The notes beneath the pieces were generated by a model. The model was not told the origin of the DNA and did no database searches. It saw only the letters and a list, made by a program, of their open reading frames with translations. Positions 23,701-35,800 of a DNA stretch of 64,000 nt are shown here, piece after piece (the first letter of the stretch is position 1; each line of letters opens with the position of its first letter). The stretch is from positions 310,001 through 374,000 of the forward strand of contig QEYB01000999.1 of assembly GCA_017562135.1 (NCBI GenBank), read 5' to 3'. The translations under genes were made by a program, and so were the position numbers. This DNA comes from Dipylidium caninum (Eukaryota > Platyhelminthes > Cestoda > Cyclophyllidea > Dipylidiidae).

Positions 23701-25312
23701 TTACGGTAAGATCGCCACAAGGGAATACGCCAAGTGCCCTTTTGGCTAAAGCGACAGTGGGCATAGGATGAACATATTCTACTCTACCGAAGTTACGAAA
23801 CCACACAGTCAAAGAGCCGAAGATTTTGCAGACGGTGAAAAGTCAGGCGACGGCACAAACGGTGAAGTTCCATTGGACAGATGGAAAGCCACTAATCATA
23901 CTGTCCTTCCTAACGAGCCCATTGTGCAAACGTGCTTTAATTGCCTCTAGTTGCCATAGTTACCGCGATAATATGGACAAACAGTTACGCACCGACGTTC
24001 CGCAGCAATATGCCACAAAGTTTGCACACCTATGGCGAGTAATAATGCTTCGGTGAGTGTGGCAAATGTGTCGAGAGATGTGGGGAATTGTAAGTTAGAA
24101 TACATTGCAACATTGATGTCTACCGGACAGTCTTAACACTGAAGATGGAGGAATATTCAAAATTGGAGTGTTGTGCACGTGTTCCCTAGCCCCATTAACT
24201 TTCCTTGTTTTGTCGGATTAAATTCCGTCGGTTTAAACAACAGCTGAGTGGATGCACTACGAGCAGATGGCCGAGTTTGGATTTGGAGAAGAGCCATTCA
24301 AATATGTCAAATACAGTGTTTGTAGAAACAGTAAAGGGTCCGTTAATGGGACTAGCAGAGGGCATTGGATGGTCAAAGTGAAATTAAGAGATAAGGGGGC
24401 AGACTCATCAAATGATCGATTAAAAGTACACTTGGATCCCAACCAATAATGATGCGAACTTGTAGTGCTCGTCTCTTAGCATTGGGCAGCTGAGAGCAAC
24501 TCTGGCATTGGTAGTCAGATTTTTATTTGAGTGCAAACCAATGAGACACGAGCAGGCACGTGACCAGGAACTGATGACTAATCAGAAAGCGGATTAGGTC
24601 AAATGGAAATGAAAGAGGGTCGGGGTTTAACCCATTTGCTCATAAGAGAAAGGGAAAATTAAAGAAATAAACCCCTTCTCATAACAAAAGTATCGCACAA
24701 TGATACCAATGGAGTAAGAGCTTGTACAAAAGGTACCCAAAAAATTTTCTAGTTGCATAAAAATTGTAAAATAAGAGATACAAAGGAAAGTTTGAGGATG
24801 AACCTCCGGAGTGGGTGAGCGTGAAGTGATTACGAGTTGATTCAAAGTAAAGAATTGACAACAAAATGATCCTAAATGTTAGAAAATAAGGAATTCTATT
24901 ATGAGTAACATACATAATATTTCAAAATTCCATTTAACACACCAGAAAGTTCGAAAGTTTGACACAATTTGAAAAGGATATTTGACCTTGAAGCCATATA
25001 TAGAAAATGGAGAATTGCAAAGTTCCAGTCACGTCGCAATACGTTCACATTGGTTACCCATGTATAAAGCAGGTCGAGAAAAAATGTTTACGTGTACGCA
25101 TGGGCAAATGGATAAGGTGTCGGTTCGGGCATTAGTGGATCACCGAAAAGAGATTTGGACTCAAAAAGAGATGACTTTAAGCCCTCATACACTCAGTCTA
25201 TCACCTTCCCCAAAAGTATGCGTAAAAAAACAGAAAAAATTCATTTGCAGTTGTCTTCAGAAATCACGAAGAGACTGAGGCACTCATTGTGTCGACTGCG
25301 TCACCGACATTG
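20738..25312. other. Upstream non-coding DNA of the myosin gene
   Basis: About 4.6 kb without a supportable gene. ORFs overlap in opposite frames and are shorter than about 210 codons, typical of chance. The proximal 500 bp should contain the myosin promoter and 5' UTR. No tRNA, repeat array or transposon protein was recognised. Confidence 0.6.
21045..21051 (-). promoter_or_regulatory. Candidate TATA box of the myosin gene
   Basis: TATAAAA on the minus strand, 308-314 bp upstream of the myosin ATG. The distance would leave roughly 280 nt of 5' UTR, with or without a UTR intron. Plausible for a strongly expressed muscle gene, but unproven. Confidence 0.35.
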
Positions 25313-26501
25313 TGCGTCAAAGTGGCCAAACATACGAATCAGAATACCAAAGCGGCTGGCCAATGGGGACCCGAGGCATCATGAGGAGCTGGCAGGAGAG
25401 CAAACAGGGAGGGAGGGTGGAGAGGAAACACGTCTTACTCGAATGCAGTCATTACTATCACCACTGCACCGCACCTCACCTCACCTCACAGCTCTGCTCT
25501 GCTCTGCTCAGCTCTGCTCTTCTCTGCTCTACTCTGCTCAACTCATCGCCAGTCCTCTTACTCAAATCCCGTCCGTGGGTCCGAGTAAAGGACAAAACGC
25601 TTCTTCCGTCCTCGAGGCGCCTCCGATACCCTACCCTGTTTACCTGCCCCTGACTGAGCCACTGCACTCCCCGTGGACCCAGTGGAAACGAAACCAGACA
25701 AGTGGTAGTGGACAGCCGAGGCACGCGAGGTAGACGAGGCGAGTTATCACAATACTCGTTGTCTCATATACCTGCCACTTGTCAGGACGTTGTATCACCT
25801 CACCCCACATCACCTTCGATGGCATTACTTATATGTCGGTCTATCCAACTCGCAGGCGCGCCCACCATGCTCTCCCTCGGTTGCAGTGCCACCTAGTTCG
25901 TCTCCCGTCACCTTCCTCCCTCACTTGGTTGATGGGCACAGTAGCCTTCACCACTCCTCCCACATCAATAGTGCCAAGGGGGGCAGGTATTGCCCGTGGA
26001 TAAACGTCAAACTTCTCGCCACGCCTCATTTGGCGGTTAGGTTACGTAGCCACGCATGGCTGTAGTGGGGACGGGGAGGTGGGGGAGTGGAGTGGAGTGG
26101 AGTGGAGTGGAGTGGAGTGGAGTGGAGGGAGGCGAGGGGAGTGGAGTGGAGTGGAGTGGAGTGGGAGTGGAGTGGAGCGAGGGGAGTGGAGTGGAGCGAG
26201 GGGGAGGGGGAGGGATGGAGTGGTGAGTGGAGTGGAGTGGAGTGAGTGGAGTGGAGTGGAGTGGAGTGGAGTGGAGTGGAGTGGAGTGGAGTGGAGTGGA
26301 GTGGGTGGAGGCGAGGGGAGGGGAGGGGAGGGGAGGGGGCGAGTGTGAAAAATGCAACCTCGGACAGTGGCGTCCTGATGACGCCGTCGACAAAGGCGAC
26401 GACGAAGCACTCGAACGCAGGAGGGTGAAGACGGTGATTTTTTCGATATCATCACTATTTAATGTGGCTGGGGTGTTAGTTTGCCTCGTGGTCTCGGTAA
26501 C
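25313..26501 (+). repeat. Left arm of a large inverted repeat
   Basis: This arm reappears as its reverse complement at 29128-30378. Outer edge begins TGCGTCAAAGTGGCC and the inner edge ends GTGGTCTCGGTAAC; homology stops abruptly at both. The arm contains a CTCTG-type pentamer tract (about 25490-25541), about 500 bp of unique sequence, a GGAGT pentamer tract (about 26085-26303) and a GGGGA tract (to 26338), then 160 bp of unique sequence. Outside the satellites I saw only a handful of differences, mostly 1-base indels. ORFs in the arm are by-products of low complexity. Confidence 0.93.
26085..26338 (+). repeat. GGAGT/GGGGA pentanucleotide satellite, left arm
   Basis: Imperfect tandem GGAGT units (G-rich strand is plus), with variant GGAGC and GAGGG units, grading into GGGGA units from about 26304. 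Reads as alternating MEWSGVEWSGV if translated, which is not a protein. The mirror tract in the right arm is longer. Confidence 0.95.
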
Positions 26502-26779
26502 TCAGACTCTCAGTTTTACCGGGAGTTTCTGTTTATTACTATGACAAACACTTTCGGCACGTAGTACATGCTTATTTGGCGCGTGCTCGGCTCTCTATCT
26601 TTACCGCTTAATGTACACATACCGGCGTAGCAAATTACCTAGAACAAAGTTGATTCGCGTTAGTCTTAAGCGCGAAGCAATAGGTTGCCAATTGCTAATG
26701 GTGAAGTTCATTTGCATCACTTTATTTTAATCGAATTTCACCAAATGCCACACCCTCATGTAGATATTTATTTTAATTG

Positions 26780-27629
26780 TTTAGTGAAGGTGGATTTTCT
26801 GATCCGACATGGAGGAGATGGTCAGAACAGCTCGAAACGCATGATTTCGAACTTTCCACTAAGCAACCTTCTGGGCGACCATCTTTGATCGACGACTATG
26901 TTGTTAGAGTCATGTTGCAACAATCCCTTTTTCACAACATTGGAGATCGCAGAAAGGCTCACTTAAGCTTTACAAACTATTTCGAACCATCTGAGAAAAT
27001 TGGGGCTGAATCGGAAATATTCCAGATTTGTGCCGCCTATATTAACTCAGAAGAATTCGGATAATCTAGTTGTCGTATGCATATCTCTGTTTGCTCGGAG
27101 CAAATTCGAGTCTTTCTTGAACAGGATGATAACTGGGGACGAAAAGTGCATTGCCTACGAAAAAGTGGTAAGGAAAGGGGCACATTATGAACCCGGCGAA
27201 TCTAATCCTCCCACCTCTAAAATCGAGCGAAAGCTCAACGGGGAGGAGGGTTGTGAACAAATGAATAATTTAAAGCAGCAGTCTATGAAAAGAGGCCGGC
27301 GATGATTAGGATGAAGGAATGCAAACAGCATCCCGATAATGCTGAGCCAATTGCTGCTTTGGGGTCTCGTGAAAAACTGCAGAAGTAGGTTTGGAAATTC
27401 TGTCGCATCCACCATATTCCCCGAACTTAAGACCCTCCTACTATCGCCGGATTGTGTCCTTACAGAATTGGTGAGGCGCAAAAAATTCCGAAACGAAGAA
27501 GACATCAAACGAGCACTGGTCCAATCTTTCGCAACAAAAGATGAAACATTTTTCAAATATGGGCTCTACAAATTGCTCTCACGCAGGCAAGAAGTCGGTA
27601 ATAATAATGTCAATTGTGTTATAAAATAA
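26780..27629 (+). pseudogene. Decayed mariner-family transposase
   Basis: Fragments in several frames match the Tc1/mariner order: a helix-turn-helix end with RRW and DFELSTKQPSGRPS (about 26805-26880), the first catalytic block MITGDEK (about 27122), a PDNAEP remnant of the second catalytic block in another frame (about 27331), a damaged third block where the final Asp is lost, and the typical C-terminus EEDIKRAL, KDETFFKYGLYKLLSR (to 27629). Frameshifts, a missing central part and the loss of the third Asp make it inactive. It lies in the spacer of the inverted repeat. I could not find matching mariner terminal repeats. Confidence 0.85.
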
Positions 27630-29127
27630 ATTTTATTGACTATATAAGGTGCACTCTGTTTTATTCTAAAAAGGGACCCTGACGTCGCTATAAGTTGGAA
27701 TCGTATCCGTGGGACGACGGTTTTTTAGCTGGAGGCAATGAAACTTTTGATTAGGGCCTTCTGTGTTTAGACACTATTGTTTTACACTTCGTCTCTGGCG
27801 TTATCATGAAATGTAATCCTTTAAGTTTGTGGATAAGCAGTCAATCGACCACTCAGTCGACCCTGCCGTTAAACACCCTCATGTTCACTTTTGAACGCTA
27901 GATTTTAACGAGTCCGGGGATGGCAACACAATTGGGTGGACGCAGCGTGCGTTAAATATAGATCACGTCACCACAGGCACCAACCAATCAGGCCAGGAAA
28001 CAAGTGGAAATGTTCGTGCTACTGCCAAGTGGGAACACACCGCCTAGACAACAGTCACGTTTACATCGAGTGTGGTGCAAGGGGCACATCGACCTCGGAG
28101 CGAAGGGACTTATCGCAGAAGTGTGGGTGTGAGAAAGTGCGATCGCCCATTTCTTTTCGTGACGCATTCTCAAGTGTCCGATTCTTTGGTGTATATGTCT
28201 GTGTTTGTGTATATGCGTACATTTGGATGAAAATGACCGAAAAAAATTTACAATGATGTGAAAATCCGTTCCATTGGCTCGTAAGGAAATCAAGAGCGGT
28301 TTAAAGAGGTGTGGACTTGCAACAACGCCTGAACGAGGTCGTCTACGTGGCCACAGCAAGCTATAACATGGAGGCGGTGACAGGTCAGAGAGGAAGTGAA
28401 GGAGAGGTTTGTCGCAGCCACTGGAAGATTAACTCGGTGCCTTCGAGCCTAATGTGTCATAGGGGTGCTAGCGGCCAAGTTTGAGGCGGTCATGTCGACG
28501 ACCAGACGAGCCTAATCAGACGAGACGATGTCTCAGCCAGAGTGTAACTAGTTGAGGAGTTTTGCGTTGGAATATGTTCCCTGATTCCATTCACACTATG
28601 GAGTGAGCGGTTTTTAGAGTTGGCAATCATTAACATTTTCGTAGATTCGACATTCGCGAAGTAAATCCACCTTCTTTTGCCGCATAGAAGCGAATTGACA
28701 AGGTTAGATGTAAACAGTCAGCAATTGCAGCGTTACGAAAAAAGCGACGGAGTCTGGCACACTCCAGCAGTACCCTGCCACCAGTTCAATGGGAGAGCAG
28801 CAAAGTGGAGGTGCCAATGGGAATTTTACACCAATGCGCATCAAAGAAAAATGGAGGAATTTAAATTGTTACCGGCATAGTATCAGTCAATTAATATGAA
28901 GTGCACATCAGCTGTTACAAAACAGAGGGTACTGCATACGAGACTACTAGGAGGCTCAAAACCCAAAGATTACACGGAAACAGTGAGACAATGAAAGGGT
29001 TACACGAGAACATAGTCCAACAGGTCATCTCAGGGAGCATCAATTACAGGTCTCGATGATCCAACCGTCTGCCGCGGACACGATTCCAACCTATGGTGAC
29101 CTTATGGTCACCGATTAAATAGTTGGG
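27630..29127. other. Spacer of the inverted repeat, right of the mariner remnant
   Basis: About 1.5 kb of single-copy DNA between the mariner remnant and the right arm. The ORFs at 27936-28256 and 27988-28359 overlap in opposite strands and have no recognisable content. Confidence 0.55.
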
Positions 29128-30378
29128 GTTACCGAGACCACGAGGCAAACTAACACCCCAGCCACATTAAATAGTGATGATATCGAAGAAATCACCGTCT
29201 TCACCCTCCTGCGTTCGAGTGCTTCGTCGTCGCCTTTGTCGACGGCGTTATCAGGACGCCACTGTCCGAGGTTGCATTTTTCACACTCGCCCCCTCCCCT
29301 CCCCTCCCCTCCCTCCTCCCCTCGCCTCCCCTCCACTCCACCACTCCACTCCACTCCACTCCATCCACTCCCTCCCTCCACTCCACTCCCCTCCACTCCA
29401 CTCCACTCCACTCCACTCCCCTCACTCCACTCCACTCCACTCCACTCCACTCCACTCCACTCCACTCCACTCCACTCCACTCCCCTCCACTCCACTCCAC
29501 TCACTCCACTCCACTCCACTCCACTCCACTCCACTCCACTCCACTCCACTCCACTCCACTCCACTCCACTCCACTCCACTCCACTCCACTCCACTCCACT
29601 CCACTCCCCCACCTCCCCGTCCCCACTACAGCCATGCGTGGCTACGTAACCTAACCGCCAAATGAGGCGTGGCGAGAAGTTTGACGTTTATCCACGGGCA
29701 ATACCTGCCCCCCTTGGCACTATGATGTGGGAGGAGTGGTGAAGGCTACTGTGCCCATCAACCAAGTGAGGGAGGAAGGTGACGGGAGACGACTAGGTGG
29801 CACTGCAACCGAGGGAGAGCATGGTGGGCGCGCCTGCGAGTTGGATAGACCGACATATAAGTAATGCCATCGAAGGTGATGTGGGGTGAGGTGATACAAC
29901 GTCCTGACAAGTGGCAGGTATATTGAGACAACGAGTATTGTGATAACTCGCCTCGTCTACCTCGCGTGCCTCGGCTGTCCACTACCACTTGTCTGGTTTC
30001 GTTTCCACTGGGTCCACGGGGGAGTGCAGTGGCTCAGTCAGGGGCAGGTAAACAGGGTAGGGTATCGGAGGCGCCTCGAGGACGGAAGAAGCGTTTTGTC
30101 CTTTACTCGGACCCACGGACGGGATTTGAGTAAGAGGACTGGCGATGAGTTGAGCAGAGTAGAGCAGAGAAGAGCAGAGCTGAGCAGAGCAGAGCAGAGC
30201 TGTGAGGTGAGGTGAGGTGCGGTGCAGTGGTGATAGTAATGACTGCATTCGAGTAAGACGTGTTTCCTCTCCACCCTCCCTCCCTGTTTGCTCTCCTGCC
30301 AGCTCCTCATGATGCCTCGGGTCCCCATTGGCCAGCCGCTTTGGTATTCTGATTCGTATGTTTGGCCACTTTGACGCA
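29128..30378 (-). repeat. Right arm of the large inverted repeat
   Basis: Reverse complement of 25313-26501. It is about 60 bp longer, chiefly because its CCACT pentamer tract has more units. Edges are sharp: inside the outer edge CTTTGACGCA, and inside the inner edge GTTACCGAGACC. The flanks show no clear target-site duplication. Observed differences from the left arm include single-base indels in CCCC/CCCCC, CATA/CAATA, GTTCG/GTCG and TCAATAG/TCATAG, and two substitutions. Confidence 0.93.
29290..29606 (-). repeat. Pentanucleotide satellite, right arm (CCACT on plus strand)
   Basis: Tandem CCCCT units (29290-29330) followed by CCACT units to about 29606, with a nearly perfect run over about 29516-29605. 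It is the inverted copy of the tract at 26085-26338 but longer and more homogeneous. Confidence 0.95.
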
Positions 30379-31182
30379 TAATTGTGGTCTACTATCTCAG
30401 ACTCGTCTAGTAGGGGTATCTGACAGGACTCGGGCTCGTACTGGTTAGCAAAACCCGCCTTTGAGGTTGCCAATCGATATCTGCGTGTTTCACAGTAACC
30501 TGCTAATTACCAAATGCATATACATTCGCGAACCCACACAAAAATAGGTGACCCTGGCGAAGAACGTTAGTCGACCGATAGTGTGCTTTTTGGGTGATCA
30601 ACCTGAAATTCCACGTTACGCCGCGAACTGATGTTTTCGGCAGGCCGCACACCATATTTGGCTTCGTATGTGTGTGTGTATGCAATCGATAGACTACGGA
30701 GGCGCCCCATTGGCCCGCTTATCGTCCAAGTGAATTTGTGCGCGCTCTCGCGTGTGTGTATGAGTGCGTGTTCATATGATCGCGCTGTCTCGGTGTGACG
30801 ACCAAGGTGGGCGCTGCGAGCCCCGCCATACACCTTCGCCTCCATGTCTAAGCACGGTGGCTGGTCGCCGATGGCGGGACAATTCTCCGCGGGGGGGGGG
30901 GGGGAAGGAGTAACAATGGACCGCTGGATGGTGACCCACCTTTGCGGCACTCATTATTCACGCGCCCATTGCAAATCACTCGGCTATCGGTGTATCTACT
31001 AGAACCCTACCAGTTCAACTTAAACACACTTCCTGTTGGTGTGGCTTAACGCTTGACTAGTGTGTCCAAGCACCGAGAATGCAGCTTTCTGTTTGGGAAA
31101 TAAAGACATAATGCATTAATTCCAGTTACGGGGACCTAAGGGTTCTCGTGCATAGTCCATAGCCATCTTCAAATCCGCCATT
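30379..31182. other. Intergenic; contains a poly-G run
   Basis: No gene recognised. A run of about 14 G lies near 30891-30904. Small TG-rich stretches occur near 30667 and 30752. Confidence 0.55.
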
Positions 31183-31776
31183 TTGCTCGTTTCTGAATAC
31201 GCTACTTACTATTTAATAGCAGAGAGCGTTGACGCCTTTCAGGCAATGCCCAGGTTTGGCCAGCAAATCACTTCAAACGCACAACTTTGGCAATCGACAA
31301 AATTTCAGCCCATCATTAAGCACTGCGGATCGCGCTTCCGAAAAAATCGAGGACACCTCCAAGGTCTCTTTTGCCTCATGGAACTGAGACCAACATACTA
31401 TTCGACATACTCTCGCCGTTGTACATCTATGCAGATGAATGGGAAAGTTGAAGCGCCCATCTCCCTTTTCACCGAATGTTCGCAGTTGATACCGGACGGT
31501 AAATTAGATTGCTTACGCAAAATCCAAGCGTGGGTCTCTTCTGCTACTAACATGAAGGTAGGCTGCCAACGCTTCCCAAGAGGGATTTCGGTGAGTTCCC
31601 CAGGTATGATTAGTCAGGAGGTCCTGACGTGGACGCATTCCATGCGAATAGCTTTCTCATGCCACAAATGCATTCTTGACGTCAATCCAAATCCTTCAAC
31701 GAAGAACTGTGCATCTACCCAGAACGAAGATGTCAAAGAAAAAGAACTCGTGAAAACCGCAAAATTACACATTTGA
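31183..31776 (+). CDS. Hypothetical ORF, 197 residues
   Basis: Open from ATG 31183 to TGA 31774-31776. Mixed composition with 11 Cys residues, no repeats, no signal peptide, no membrane helix and no family I recognise. It lies alone between the inverted repeat and the nardilysin gene. Codon usage looks ordinary, but the length is only marginally beyond chance for 64 kb; it could also be part of a spliced gene or a repeat remnant. Confidence 0.3.
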   Translation: MLVSEYATYYLIAESVDAFQAMPRFGQQITSNAQLWQSTKFQPIIKHCGSRFRKNRGHLQGLFCLMELRPTYYSTYSRRCTSMQMNGKVEAPISLFTECSQLIPDGKLDCLRKIQAWVSSATNMKVGCQRFPRGISVSSPGMISQEVLTWTHSMRIAFSCHKCILDVNPNPSTKNCASTQNEDVKEKELVKTAKLHI

Positions 31777-32876
31777 TGGGTACTTGAAATGACAGCAGAA
31801 CTTATGATTCGAAGCGACAATGAAGGCGTGCTTAAAAGTGCCCGAAGAGAGCAGTAAGCGATGACCTGAGTTTAACACAAGTCCGTCAAACTCCTTCGTA
31901 CTCCCTTATGGTACGTCTAACACCTTACAGGCACGAAACTCGGAAAATTTCGCCTCATTCACCGCTTCAGAACAGATTTTCGTTTTTAAATGTGTACCAT
32001 TCATTTGTATTTCTGGTTATTATCTTAACGGCCCCAAGATAAATCTTGTCCTTCAGAAGCGAAACTTCTTATCATGTTGTGGAACAGACAAGCGCAGCAC
32101 TTTTCAAAAAAGAATGTTGGATGCAAGACGGAGTTGCGCGTCTAGCGTGCCGCCGATGTCAATTTGGTAGTATTTAATGAAGTCCTGTCCACATCACGAA
32201 TTCCTATACAGGCTGTTCCGCAACAGGATCGGATTTTGACGCAGGCAAATAAGCATGAAGAAGAGGCACTCTCGGGTCGCCCTGATGAAGTCAAGCGTGA
32301 ACATAGCGTCAGAAGACGATATGGTCCCAATACAGGCAGACGCCCTGGCGAAGATCCCCTTCACATGGCCACCACTCTGTACCAGAGCACTTCTCTCCCA
32401 TCTGGGAAGTTCTTTGAGAACCGCTGCCAAGCAAAAGCTTGTATCGAGGGATGCGCGTTACCCAAAAGGGACACGGCCTCTCAAGTTGGGAAAGGCTCAC
32501 AGCCACACTGAAAATGGCCGTGTAAAACTCAGGAAAACAGACCAGTAACTCGAGAAAAGTGTTCTGCACAAAAAATTGCCAAAGGTAAAGAGCGATGAAA
32601 AAGGACCTTTCACTCGCTGGTGATCATGGCGCCCGTGTCGAGGTTCATCCATGGATCAGATCTAGGTGAACAGAAAAGACCCCACCAGACCTCCTCAGAG
32701 GCTTGACCAAATAGAATATCCCGGCACTATTTTATATCAATGCCAGTAGCGAATCAAAACAACTGATTAGAGGACTCAAACCGCCTCAGCGTCAACAGCA
32801 CAGAGTTAAAAATAACGAAGAGTAGCAGAGGCTAATGCAACCTGTCCGCTTTGCCGCGAACTAATAGCAAGTGAGG
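31777..32876. other. Intergenic, 3' flank of nardilysin
   Basis: About 1.1 kb downstream of the minus-strand nardilysin gene. ORFs at 32142-32569 overlap on both strands and are probably chance. No signal recognised. Confidence 0.55.
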
Positions 32877-35800
32877 TTAAAGGGGAAAGAGGCAATGGTG
32901 CTTGAAGTCGTGCACTTCCCTAATCTCGGCAATTCGCGGGAGAGTCATCTCTACCCTTTCTTCCTCCACACTGAAATCTGGGTCGGTGTCACCGTCCGTA
33001 ATATCAGTCACAAGTCCTGGTGCACAGGCTTTCACCGCTTCGCGCACATCAACCGTGAGAGCTGCCTCACGCTCCGCTGCTGCTTGATCACCGCTTAAGG
33101 GAACCACAGAGAGTGGCCAATCGAATGTTTTCATGACCCTCGGGGTCCCACCTCTTGACGAAGTCTTAATTGGAATAACTTCGCTAAGTGAGTCGACCTA
33201 GGAGAAAAAATAAAAATAAATTGCTTTTAGTGTAAAAAGGATGTAACCTCAAGGAGGCTTCAAAATGGAGAAAGCCTGAGGAAGAGCCAGGAGACGAAAT
33301 GCGAATGATCAGCCAAGCTAGTATTTCATGACGGGCATACTAACCTGGATCATGAGAGATGGTTGTTTCTCAAAGGCATAATACGTGTCGGCATAGAAGG
33401 CCTGAACATCACTGAGCTTCAAGTTTTTGAGGATTTCCACCTAAACCATGGAGGAAACGGAAAACGCAAAAAAATTAAAAGAAACAGCACAAAGTGGAAG
33501 CTAGTCAGTGGGAGATAATAAACATACCGACCGCTGACGACGGTCAAAGACGTGACGGTCAGAGAAGACCTCGTTCCTATTACGATTGATTTCCACTGAC
33601 ATTGTTGTGTCTTCTAGTAAGTTCGAAGCTATCAAAGCATTCACCTATGGGGAAGTGGAGAGAAAAAGGAACGTTTAACAGAAGATTCTACTGACAGACA
33701 GTCACTACAAGTGCATAAAATGAGAGTCAAGGTGGTCAAGCCCGTGGTGGCTGTTAGGGCACTGAAAGGGATCCTTGATTGACCTCACACTGGATCTAAC
33801 AGACCTGATCAAGTTCTATGAGGTTACAACCGCATTTTATGACCCATAAAACTCTAAGTTACTATAACCCCTTTAGTCGACGTCTAACCATAACTAATAA
33901 CAAATACGAGAAAAACTGGTTATCTTCACGACATTTAAGTTGGTTTATCAAAAGGTTCGAGTCACTTACAGATGTTTGGAAGGCCTCCTCTTTGAGATGG
34001 AAGATGATGTAGGGCACAATGCGATACCAGAAGGCGTAAATGCGGCCGGCTACCACATTCGAGTCGAATTTATTGGCTTGACTGTTTACACACACTGATA
34101 AGCCACATTGTCCGGTGGACTCAAGCATGGACCAACTGTAGAGGGCAACCGAATAGCCTAGAGTCTCCTTTGTCCGCAGATAAGCGAAGGCAGGTTCACG
34201 CAGACAAGCCTGTTAATGCGAGAAATGTGTGACAATTTAGCCCATTCACGTGTGCACTACGTACGAAACCGGGAATAGAGGTGGTTGCTTACCTCAAGGA
34301 AGTCGTTCATGACCTCAAACCGAAGGTCAACCGAGGGAGTACCTTGAAGAGGACTCATCAAAGTGAGGCAAGTGTTAACATCAGTCTTGTTGAAGTTCAT
34401 CAGTCGCAGACGATTTATGCAAGCCGGTAAGGCGGCCTTAGGATACTGAAAACGGGAAAAGTGCAATTCGGGGCATTGTGGCAAGAGTCGAGATGGCAAT
34501 TGCAACTCACAGGCTCCATGGTGGCAGCTTCTTTCGGACTGAGGGCGGAGAGAGTGTAGTCGAAATACGGTTTTGCCTCCTACAGAAAAAAAGGTTGCAT
34601 TGAAGCTCATATTGACACCATGATGACGCAATGGAGCCCAACGAAGGAAATAATAATACACATATAAATAATATGTCATAGAAGTAAAAAAGATGAAAGC
34701 AAGGACTTCATAAATACTGTAATAGCTAGGACTAGAAGTAAAGATTAAATCCAAGCTAACACAAACTAAACATCCTGTACAACTCCACAGAATTGCGGTG
34801 ATAAAGGCTCAATAAATAGAGGATTACCGAGGCGGTGATGTTGCCATAGACAAAGGCTTTGACATACAGGCGAAATTTAAATTTCGAAACGAAAGCAACC
34901 ATGTCCTTTAAGGATAGTGATTCAAGTGCCTTCATGCAATCTCCCACTAGGTGAACGGTCACTTGACTGAAATAGCGGCGGATATGCCTGAGAAAGAAAG
35001 CGGAAAGTAAATAAGCATACTACTAAAATGATTTAGCAGACTCGGTATAATCGGGACGGTCGAAAGGCCTTACGCGACTCTAACATTGAAAAAGGGGAAA
35101 ACAGCGCTACGTGTCGCATTAATGGGTGGTGAATGGCGCTGCATTGATAAGTAGACGTTTCAATAACAGTAGTTGACATAATTTACAAGGTGTTGCCACC
35201 TGAAAAATAGAACAAGGGCACGCAGAGCTCCACTTGGAAGTACGATTGTGTGCATTGACAAAAAGTGATCGATCGTAGCAATAGAATGAGGCAAATCAAC
35301 AGCCAAACGATAAAGAGAAAGTTGCGTTTCCCGACAAGTAAATGAGAGGTTCTCCATCAGCTGCACTGCTGACGAGGGACAATGTAAAATTAAAATGTTC
35401 TTTGTCCCGCTCCATTACAATGATAAACGAGATACTACATGCATTGGATGAAGTGAAGGTAAGGTTAACCATGCTTGTAAACCGACGAAAAGATTTAATT
35501 AGCGAGTAACTGTAGGGGAGTAGGATAACAGAGGACAGCGTGACCTCACGTGTTTAAAGCTCGGATACACGGCTTTAGAGTTTTGGGCAAGTGACTCACG
35601 TGTTTAATTTACTGGGATCCAAAACTCGATTGCATGTTTTCTGGCGTAGACGATCCTTGTAGACGGCAAAGCTCTCCCTAGTGAGAATGTATTCCTGACC
35701 CTCCCCAGTCAGCGGCTGGGCCAGAACATCGATTATCTCCTGGTAAAGCAGCTATATCATACAAAAAAGGCGGAGGCTCTTTAATCTACGTTTCTCTGCC

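Noticed and set aside
25155..25733. 192-codon ORF in the left arm and its copy on the minus strand at 29982-30473
   Set aside because: The shared part is repeat DNA including the CTCTG tract; the unshared ends differ and lie outside the arms, and no protein family is recognised.
26079..26348. ORFs reading GVEWS repeats and their counterparts at 29115-29665
   Set aside because: Translation of the pentamer satellite; it is open in several frames at once.
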